DNA of 5,977 bases, taken from Acidobacteriaceae bacterium. GTDB lineage: Bacteria; Acidobacteriota; Vicinamibacteria; Vicinamibacterales; CAVVIG01. This document shows, piece after piece, positions 1 to 4,690 of the stretch. How positions within the stretch are numbered: the stretch's first letter is position 1; every line of letters starts with the position of its first letter. The position numbers and the translations under genes were made by a program. The stretch lies in assembly GCA_031274845.1 (NCBI GenBank), contig JAISPN010000237.1, forward strand, positions 1 through 5,977, given 5' to 3'. The notes under the pieces were generated by a model. The model made no database searches. It had not been told where the DNA came from and was given only the letters and a program-made list of their open reading frames with translations.

Positions 1-1214
1 GTGTTGTCGTAGAAGGCGGTGACGTGAATGATCGTCCCCTTCGGGAACGCCGGCGCCGCATCTTCAGCAAAGATGTAGTTCGTCATCCAGTTGAAGTTGA
101 AGTTGTCGACGTAGCTGATGATCTGCGTGCTGCCGTCGGGCAGAATCGCCTCGACCTGCATCGCCTTGCCGCGCAGATGGAAGTGCGGCTGGAAGTTGGT
201 GATGATGGTGTTTTCCTTCAGCACCGTGAAGCCTTCCGTGTGCGCGACCGAGTTCGGCGGGATGTCGAGGCCGACCGGACCTTCCTTGAGACCGGAGAAC
301 CCGATGAGGTAGCTCCGATGCTTCGGCTCCTGGCCTTTCGGGTAGAGCCAAATCCCGAGTTCGGACCCCGCCGTGATGGCTTCACCGACGGCGTGGATGT
401 GCTGGTCCCAGGAGATCTTCTGTCCCGGCTTGATGAGCTTGCCCGTGCCATCCATGTAGCGGTCGTAGCCCTTGCCGATGGCCCATTCCATCAACTGTGG
501 ACGGGCATCGACTGACGGATCGGCCCCACGATCGCGGCCACCCGTCTGCACGCCACGCTCAACCGCGTCGAGGTCTGGATCGTTCGGATCCTGGACGAGG
601 TGCGCGATGGAGTGGTGCAGAATCTTGCGTCCCTGGATGTTCGACGGCCGGATTTCGACCATCCGCACCCAGCGCGGTTCCGTGAGACCCGGGATGTCGA
701 CCATCGGCCGCCACCACTGGTCTTGGCTCACGGCCGGCATCGTGTATTCCGGCGACTTGACGACGATGTCGGGTGGTCCGAACCCGTCGCGTTCCGCCTG
801 CCAGTAGAGCTTGTTGTCGACTGGCTTGAGCGGCGGCATGTCGGCCGGATTGCCCTGCGGCGCGCCCGCGTCGACCCAGGCCACGATCGTGGCGACCTGC
901 GCGTCGCTGAGCGACATGTCGTTCTTGAACTTTTGCACGCCGACGCTACGGTCGATGTGCCAGGGGGGCATTTGACGGGCCTCGACGCGTTGCTTGATCG
1001 AACGCGCCCAAGGGCGTGCTTCTTCGTACGTCCGTAGGGACATCGGCCCAATGGAACCAGGTTCGTGGCAGTTATTGCACTTGGCCTGGAAGATGGGGGC
1101 GACGTCCTTGCTGAAGGTAACGTTCTTCGGAGCATCGGCCGCGGTGGCAGAAGCCGCAACGGCGGAAAACGAAACGATGGCGAGAACCCGGACGCCGAGT
1201 GCGATTTGCGACAT
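1..1214 (-). CDS. Exported cytochrome c / PHM-like copper monooxygenase fusion (3' end outside window)
   Basis: The reading frame is open from ATG 1214 to the window edge (404 residues seen, no stop). Residues 1-26 form a signal peptide: a short start with one Arg, a hydrophobic core, and a probable Ala-rich cleavage site near ASATAA. A small cytochrome c domain follows (about 30-120), with the heme motif C46-N-N-C49-H50 and a likely distal Met82 in the sequence QMPPWHID. From about 150 onward the protein has His200-His201 (plus His205), His272/His274 and the pair His344-x-His346 in FQPHFHLRGK. This order and spacing resemble the copper ligands of peptidylglycine monooxygenase (HH, H, HxH). 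The methionine ligand of the second copper would lie just past the window. The protein probably acts in the periplasm as a redox enzyme; its substrate is unknown. A good Shine-Dalgarno decides the start. Family assignment is from memory of similar Acidobacteriota proteins, often annotated only as cytochrome c. Confidence 0.85.
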   Translation of the reverse strand, partial: MSQIALGVRVLAIVSFSAVAASATAADAPKNVTFSKDVAPIFQAKCNNCHEPGSIGPMSLRTYEEARPWARSIKQRVEARQMPPWHIDRSVGVQKFKNDMSLSDAQVATIVAWVDAGAPQGNPADMPPLKPVDNKLYWQAERDGFGPPDIVVKSPEYTMPAVSQDQWWRPMVDIPGLTEPRWVRMVEIRPSNIQGRKILHHSIAHLVQDPNDPDLDAVERGVQTGGRDRGADPSVDARPQLMEWAIGKGYDRYMDGTGKLIKPGQKISWDQHIHAVGEAITAGSELGIWLYPKGQEPKHRSYLIGFSGLKEGPVGLDIPPNSVAHTEGFTVLKENTIITNFQPHFHLRGKAMQVEAILPDGSTQIISYVDNFNFNWMTNYIFAEDAAPAFPKGTIIHVTAFYDN

Positions 1215-1223
1215 ATTCACCGG

Positions 1224-1229
1224 CTCCTT
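1224..1229 (-). promoter_or_regulatory. Shine-Dalgarno for the cytochrome/copper protein
   Basis: AAGGAG on the minus strand lies 9 nt before ATG 1214, within a longer purine run (AAAGGAAGGAG). It supports this ATG, from which a clean signal peptide is read. In the rest of the 138-bp gap up to 1352 I see no convincing sigma-70 promoter; a TAGGAT hexamer is present but lacks a matching -35 box. Confidence 0.7.
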
Positions 1230-1352
1230 CCTTTCAAATGATGCGGCCACGTTGTGTGGTCGCACAGTGACCCTACTTAAAAAGGAGTTCATCCTAGCAG
1301 AGACGGCATGGAAAAGTGGTCGAAAAAGTGTCACAAGACCAGGGGAATTTCT

Positions 1353-1649
1353 TTAGTGACTGCGGATTTTTTCAATTTTCCGGTCGCGTTCACCCATGAG
1401 ACGCTCCCGATCGCGGCGGTAATCTTGCTCCAGGGAGGCGAATTCGGCCGGATCGGCTGTCGTCGCGCGCGTGCCATGGTGCAGGAGTTCGAGTTCTGCA
1501 AGCTTGGCGTGGTAAAAATTGCGAATTTCAGCGATGGCGGCTTTTTGGGCCTCTGTGAGCGGCGTGCGCTCGATGCCTTGTTCGGCGTCTTGCTTGCGCA
1601 GCCGCTCCATTGCCAGCTCATAGGCAGATTTTGGCGCTTCTTCGGTCAT
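1353..1649 (-). CDS. Small charged helical protein of unknown function (98 aa)
   Basis: I do not recognise a named family, though the opening MTEEAPKSAYELAMERL resembles conserved hypothetical proteins I associate with Acidobacteriota. The protein has no signal peptide, no membrane segment and no cysteine, and is rich in Glu, Arg, Lys and Ala. Three helical stretches are likely: residues 8-24, 31-58 (starting LTEAQKAAIAEIRNFY) and 68-96 (EFASLEQDYRRDRERL onward). The last two have spaced Leu/Ile/Phe/Tyr suited to a helical hairpin or short coiled coil. It is probably a cytoplasmic, self-associating or nucleic-acid/protein-binding adaptor, but this is only inference. ATG 1649 is preferred over the in-frame TTG at 1664, because that TTG lies inside an inverted repeat and 3 nt after a candidate -10 box. 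No clear Shine-Dalgarno precedes ATG 1649. The gene diverges from aroG and is followed, 138 bp on, by the cytochrome/copper gene on the same strand. Confidence 0.7.
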   Translation of the reverse strand: MTEEAPKSAYELAMERLRKQDAEQGIERTPLTEAQKAAIAEIRNFYHAKLAELELLHHGTRATTADPAEFASLEQDYRRDRERLMGERDRKIEKIRSH

Positions 1650-1653
1650 GTCG

Positions 1654-1673
1654 CGATAGTACAAGAACTATCG
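1654..1673. repeat. Perfect 7-bp inverted repeat before the small helical gene
   Basis: CGATAGT (1654-1660) and ACTATCG (1667-1673) are exact reverse complements around a 6-bp centre, ACAAGA. The repeat ends 4 bp before ATG 1649 and its distal arm contains the candidate -10 hexamer GATAGT. Its form fits an operator for a dimeric repressor; if transcribed it could instead form a small RNA hairpin next to the start codon. The symmetry is directly visible; the function is inferred. Confidence 0.5.
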
Positions 1674-1695
1674 TGGCCAGCTGCGGCCCCGTCAG
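1667..1695 (-). promoter_or_regulatory. Candidate sigma-70 promoter of the small helical gene
   Basis: Read on the minus strand, CTGACG (1690-1695) and GATAGT (1667-1672) each match four of six bases of the -35 and -10 consensus and are separated by exactly 17 bp. The transcript would start about 7 nt beyond the -10, leaving a leader of only some 10-15 nt before ATG 1649. The -10 overlaps the inverted repeat, which would suit repression by promoter occlusion. The match is moderate and could be chance. Confidence 0.35.
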
Positions 1696-1706
1696 GTTTT
1701 CGTCAG
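1690..1706. repeat. Tandem CGTCAG pair spaced 11 bp in the divergent region
   Basis: CGTCAG occurs at 1690-1695 and again at 1701-1706, 11 bp start to start, so about one helical turn apart. Paired direct repeats at this spacing are typical of tandem-dimer regulators such as OmpR/PhoB-type response regulators. The first copy doubles as the candidate -35 of the small helical gene, and both lie 36-53 bp before the aroG start. With hexamers this short, chance is a serious alternative. Confidence 0.25.
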
Positions 1707-1742
1707 CCGGTGCGCTTACGGTAATCTGATTGACGACTACCC

Positions 1743-2804
1743 ATGATGAGACGTACCGAGGATCTCCGGATCACGCAGGTCCGGCCGCTGATTCCCCCTG
1801 CCATCCTGCACGAAGAAATTCCCGTCACCGAGCGCGCGTCGAACGTCGTTGCCGACAGCCGCGCGGCGATTGTGAATGTCCTGGCCGGCCGCGACCCGCG
1901 GCTGGTTGTCGTCGCGGGGCCCTGTTCGATTCACGACACGAAGGCGGCGCTCGAGTACGCCGCACGGCTGCGTCAACTGGCGGAACGTTACAAGGAACAG
2001 CTGGTCGTGGTCATGCGCACCTACTTCGAGAAGCCGCGCACGTCGGTCGGATGGAAGGGCTTTATCAACGATCCGGATCTGGACGAGAGCTTCCACATCA
2101 ACAAGGGGCTGCGGCTGGCGCGCCAACTGCTCGTTGACGTCAACGACATGGGGCTGCCGACTGGCTCCGAGTTTCTCGACACGCAGATCCCGCAGCATAT
2201 CGCCGACCTCACGTCGTGGGTCGCCATCGGCGCGCGGACGACGGAGAGTCAGGTGCATCGGGAGTTGGCGTCCGGGTTGTCGATGCCGGTGGGGTTCAAG
2301 AATGGCACCGACGGGAACACGCAAACCGCGGTCGATGCCATTCTGGCCGCGCGCTCGCCGCACTGGTTTCCGTCGGTTACTAAGGAAGGGGTGTCGGCGA
2401 TCTTTCAGACGAGCGGCAACGAAACGTGTCATGTGATCCTGCGCGGCGGCACGCGGACGGGACCGAACTTCGAGGCGGAGCACGTCGCGCGCGTTTGTGC
2501 GGAACTCGAGGCCAAGAAGTGTCCAGAGGTGGTGATGATCGATTGCTCGCACGGCAACAGCCTCAAGGATCATCGTCGGCAGACGGATGTCGCCCGCTCG
2601 ATTGCCGAGCAGGTGTCGCGCGGATCGTGGAAGATTGTCGGTGCGATGCTCGAAAGTCATCTCGTCGAGGGGCGTCAGGACTACGCGCCCGGCCGCGCGT
2701 CTGTCTACGGACAGAGCATTACCGACGCGTGCCTTTCGCTCGATCAAACGGAACCACTGCTGGAACTGCTGGCCACGGCGCACGTGCGGCGCGGCACGAA
2801 GTGA
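1743..2804 (+). CDS. aroG: 3-deoxy-7-phosphoheptulonate (DAHP) synthase, class I, AroG-like
   Basis: This cytoplasmic enzyme condenses phosphoenolpyruvate with erythrose 4-phosphate to DAHP, the first step of the shikimate pathway to chorismate and the aromatic amino acids. It has 353 residues, against 350 for E. coli AroG, and lines up almost without gaps from the N-terminal DLRI segment used in oligomerisation and feedback control. Visible signatures are GPCSIHD (59-65, metal ligand Cys61), Arg92, EKPRTSVGWKG (96-106, Lys97), GARTTESQ (163-170, Arg165), Lys186 in GFKNGTDG, His270 in DCSHGNS, Glu304 in ESHLVEG and Asp328 in SITDAC; the four metal ligands Cys, His, Glu and Asp are all present. 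Pro150, Leu179, Ser180 and Ser211 match AroG positions linked to phenylalanine inhibition, so Phe-sensitive control is inferred. ATG 1743 or the adjacent ATG 1746 starts it; neither has a Shine-Dalgarno, so a very short leader is possible. It is first in a probable unit with the cupin and Dabb genes. Confidence 0.97.
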   Translation: MMRRTEDLRITQVRPLIPPAILHEEIPVTERASNVVADSRAAIVNVLAGRDPRLVVVAGPCSIHDTKAALEYAARLRQLAERYKEQLVVVMRTYFEKPRTSVGWKGFINDPDLDESFHINKGLRLARQLLVDVNDMGLPTGSEFLDTQIPQHIADLTSWVAIGARTTESQVHRELASGLSMPVGFKNGTDGNTQTAVDAILAARSPHWFPSVTKEGVSAIFQTSGNETCHVILRGGTRTGPNFEAEHVARVCAELEAKKCPEVVMIDCSHGNSLKDHRRQTDVARSIAEQVSRGSWKIVGAMLESHLVEGRQDYAPGRASVYGQSITDACLSLDQTEPLLELLATAHVRRGTK

Positions 2805-2811
2805 CTGTGCG

Positions 2812-2817
2812 AGGAGG
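2812..2817 (+). promoter_or_regulatory. Strong Shine-Dalgarno for the exported cupin
   Basis: AGGAGG lies 4 nt before ATG 2822, in the 17-bp gap after the aroG stop. It fixes the cupin start and rules out the much longer upstream open frame, which overlaps aroG. aroG itself has no such site, so the cupin may be translated more strongly than the gene before it. Confidence 0.8.
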
Positions 2818-2821
2818 AACG

Positions 2822-3208
2822 ATGAAAGTGCTGATGCTTACGGCGATGCTGTTGTCAGCGCCGGCCGCGTGGGCGCAGGCTGTTGGCGGTCCCGAAAAAG
2901 GGCGGCCCGTGGCTGGCGATCCTGGTGTCTCGTCGATGGTGGTGATGGACAAGCCTGAGTTTCGCGTGTTGCGCGACTGGGCCGAACCCAATGCGGTGCG
3001 ACGCATGCACTCGCACGACGATGCGACGTATCACGTGTTCACGCTCGTCACCGGTCAGCTGCGATTGACGATCGAAGGCGAGGCGCCGATCGACGTCAAG
3101 CAGGGCGACGTGCTCTACCTCAAAGGCGGCGCGAAGCACACGTTCATCAACACCGGCACCGTCACGGCGACCATCGTCGAAGTGTTCGGCAAGGCGCCCG
3201 CCAAGTAA
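2822..3208 (+). CDS. Exported small cupin-domain protein
   Basis: The product has 128 residues. Residues 1-20 are a signal peptide (Lys2, a Leu/Met/Ala core, cleavage probably after AWAQA), so it should act in the periplasm or outside the cell. A single cupin beta-barrel spans about 45-125. Motif 1 is H63-S-H65, then H71 at the place where most cupins have a metal-binding Glu, then G78. Motif 2 is GDVLYLKGGAKHTFIN (95-110), with His106 conserved and Lys101 where Pro is usual. The predicted metal site is therefore four histidines. Such single-domain cupins may be dioxygenases, isomerases or ligand binders; no substrate can be named. It lies 17 bp after aroG and 10 bp before the Dabb gene, which suggests co-transcription. 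The fold is fairly certain, the function open. Confidence 0.88.
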   Translation: MKVLMLTAMLLSAPAAWAQAVGGPEKGRPVAGDPGVSSMVVMDKPEFRVLRDWAEPNAVRRMHSHDDATYHVFTLVTGQLRLTIEGEAPIDVKQGDVLYLKGGAKHTFINTGTVTATIVEVFGKAPAK

Positions 3209-3218
3209 GGCTGCTCCG

Positions 3219-3509
3219 ATGCTGACGCATATTGTGTCGTTCAAGTACAAGGCGGATGTGCCGGAAGAGACGCGTGAGGAGCATCGGGCGCGGTTGCGGG
3301 CATTGCGTTCGATGGTGTGGGTCGTCGATCTTAAGGTTGGCGCCGACATCGTTCGCTCGGCCCGGTCGTATGACACCGGACTCATCGTCGTCTTTGCCGA
3401 TCGCGCGGCGCTCGACACGTACCAGCACGATCCGCGGCACGTGCCGGTGGCGCAGTACGGCGCCGGCCTCTGCGATCACATCGTCGCGGTCGATTTCCTG
3501 GACGAGTGA
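3219..3509 (+). CDS. Dabb (stress-responsive alpha/beta barrel) domain protein
   Basis: The 96-residue product is a single Dabb domain, the usual length for this family. Its marks are the opening MLTHIVSFKYK with His4, the central VVDLKVGADIV strand, the YDTGLIVVFADRAALDTY segment (51-68) and the DPRHVPV turn (71-77) before the last strand. Dabb proteins are small dimeric ferredoxin-like barrels; some (olivetolic acid cyclase, for example) act on polyketides, but most bacterial members have no known role. It has no signal peptide, so it is cytoplasmic, unlike the cupin before it. Its ATG follows the cupin stop by 10 bp with only a weak AAGG as ribosome site, so translation is probably coupled to the cupin. 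The next gene converges on it from the right. Confidence 0.9.
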   Translation: MLTHIVSFKYKADVPEETREEHRARLRALRSMVWVVDLKVGADIVRSARSYDTGLIVVFADRAALDTYQHDPRHVPVAQYGAGLCDHIVAVDFLDE

Positions 3510-3516
3510 TGCGTGG

Positions 3517-3548
3517 CCTGACGCGCCCTGTCAGGGTTGCGCGTCAGG
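3517..3548. terminator. Hairpin between convergent genes, candidate two-way terminator
   Basis: CCTGACGCG (3517-3525) and CGCGTCAGG (3540-3548) form a perfect 9-bp stem. Inside it, CCCT and AGGG can add a 4-bp stem with a 3-nt loop, leaving a small bulge. It begins 7 bp after the Dabb stop and covers the stop and last codons of the AlgJ-like gene on the other strand. Neither side has a T-run, so it is not a classic intrinsic terminator; it may act as a transcription block or protect mRNA 3' ends in both directions. Confidence 0.5.
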
Positions 3549-4688
3549 AATGAGCGACGGCGTCGGCCAGTATCCGTACAGGTGCCGGCCGACGATCTCC
3601 TGAATCACGATGTCCGGATGCTCCTTGAGCACTTCCTCGGCGTCGAAGTCGTTCTGCCACAGATAGACGATGCGGCTGAAGTGCTCCGACAGGAACGGCG
3701 CCAGCGCGGATGTGAACGAATCGCGGAACATCACGGCGCGCGGTAACTCCGATCCGGGGATCTCGGTGACGATGCGGGCTTCCCCCGCGGAGGCAGCGGT
3801 ATTCGCCGGTTCGACGACGACATAGCGTTGGTGTTTGGGCGTCAACCGCAAGTCTTCTTCCGAGAGCGATCGTTTGAGTCCCATCATTCCAGCCAAATCC
3901 TGACCGAGCACGACGCGTGACGACGCCTCGAAGTCCGATCGCGGCCACGCGGGACCGACGCCAGGCACCTGATAACCAATCGCGGTGATCAGTTGTTGGT
4001 ACGCGAGAAACGCGCCGCGCGAGTTCCAGTGCGTGTCGGTGACGTGGTACAGCCGCTCGGTTTTCTTTCCAGCCATGACCGCTTGACGCACATCGACGAC
4101 GACGCCAGTGTCGATGGTGGCCGTCATCACTTGATCGATGCGTGAGAGCGATGAGAGCTGGCGGATGTTGGGATCGAACTGCTCCGGGTAGATCGCGTGT
4201 TTGTCCGGCGCGATCGTGAAGACGTACGCGATGCCATGCGCGCGACACCAGTCGCGGGCGCGAAACATCGTCTGCCGCCACGCGGTGAGAAGTTCCGGCG
4301 GCATCGGCTTCTCGTTCGTGAAGTCGTCCATGCCGCCATCGTCGGCGTAGAACAACCAGTGGTTGCGTCCCTTGACGACCGCTGACGTCGGCGACACGCC
4401 GAGACCGAAGTAGCGGCTCTCGGCTTGCCAGCGCACGAGCCAGGCGCGGAAGCCGAAGTGATCGGAGAACCACGCGTCGAGGCCGGGAAGGTATGCGGTG
4501 ATGGCGGTCCACGTCGAGCGCGGATGCCCGTCCTTGGGGTCCACGGCGGCGAGCGTGGGGAACGGCGCCAGCGCTCGATTCTCGACCTCGGCGTCGGCGC
4601 CGTCCTGTCCGCGGAGGTTGGCCAGCAGCGGCGTCGCGATGCCGGCGGCAAATCCGAGGACGACAAGCAGGTTGATGAAGCGGCGCAC
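3531..4688 (-). CDS. AlgJ-like SGNH-family polysaccharide O-acetyltransferase
   Basis: The 385-residue product is close to AlgJ in length (about 390) and lacks the carbohydrate-binding module that lengthens AlgX. Residues 4-24 are an N-terminal signal anchor (FINLLVVLGFAAGIATPLLA), which places the catalytic domain in the periplasm. Family marks in order: ENRALAPFP (36-44), DAWFSDHFGFR (71-81), VKGRNHWLFY (105-114), APDKHAIYPEQ (160-170), TDTHWNSRGAF (217-227) with Asp218 and His220, and FRDSFTS (321-327) with Ser324. Asp218/His220/Ser324 fit the AlgJ/AlgX catalytic triad, so the enzyme should be active. It is expected to move acetyl from the MBOAT partner onto a glycan; the glycan is unknown. 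The start is GTG 4688, only 2 bp after the MBOAT stop, with an AGG in the MBOAT end as weak ribosome site: tight coupling. No other start gives the complete signal anchor. Cellulose- or exopolysaccharide-modifying relatives look alike. Confidence 0.9.
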   Translation of the reverse strand: MRRFINLLVVLGFAAGIATPLLANLRGQDGADAEVENRALAPFPTLAAVDPKDGHPRSTWTAITAYLPGLDAWFSDHFGFRAWLVRWQAESRYFGLGVSPTSAVVKGRNHWLFYADDGGMDDFTNEKPMPPELLTAWRQTMFRARDWCRAHGIAYVFTIAPDKHAIYPEQFDPNIRQLSSLSRIDQVMTATIDTGVVVDVRQAVMAGKKTERLYHVTDTHWNSRGAFLAYQQLITAIGYQVPGVGPAWPRSDFEASSRVVLGQDLAGMMGLKRSLSEEDLRLTPKHQRYVVVEPANTAASAGEARIVTEIPGSELPRAVMFRDSFTSALAPFLSEHFSRIVYLWQNDFDAEEVLKEHPDIVIQEIVGRHLYGYWPTPSLIPDAQP

Positions 4689-4690
4689 AG

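Noticed and set aside
1256..1330. Direct repeat GTGGTCG near 1256 and 1317, each followed shortly by AGTG
   Set aside because: It is short, imperfect beyond 7 bp and about 61 bp apart, with no further copies seen; probably chance.
24..1356. Several plus-strand open frames opposite the cytochrome/copper gene
   Set aside because: They overlap one another, have low-complexity composition and lie opposite a frame with intact heme and histidine motifs.
1326..1360. Possible terminator after the small helical gene (GTCAC/GTGAC followed by a T-run on the minus strand)
   Set aside because: The stem is only 5 bp with a loop of about 21 nt, too weak to call.
1353..1664. TTG 1664 as the start of the small helical protein
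   Set aside because: It adds only five residues, lies inside the inverted repeat and 3 nt after the candidate -10, so it would probably precede the transcript start.
1699..1727. Promoter for aroG with TTCGTC and TAATCT spaced 17 bp
   Set aside because: Both hexamers match the consensus poorly; I cannot support a specific promoter, although one must lie in or near 1650-1742.
1737..2783. A 348-codon open frame on the minus strand, antisense to nearly all of aroG
   Set aside because: Its translation is rich in Arg, Pro and His and shows no domain, while aroG on the plus strand is unmistakable. Long antisense open frames are a usual by-product of GC-rich codon bias.
2426..3208. A 260-codon open frame reading into the cupin from within aroG
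   Set aside because: The upstream part overlaps aroG in another frame; AGGAGG before ATG 2822 and the signal peptide fix the real start.
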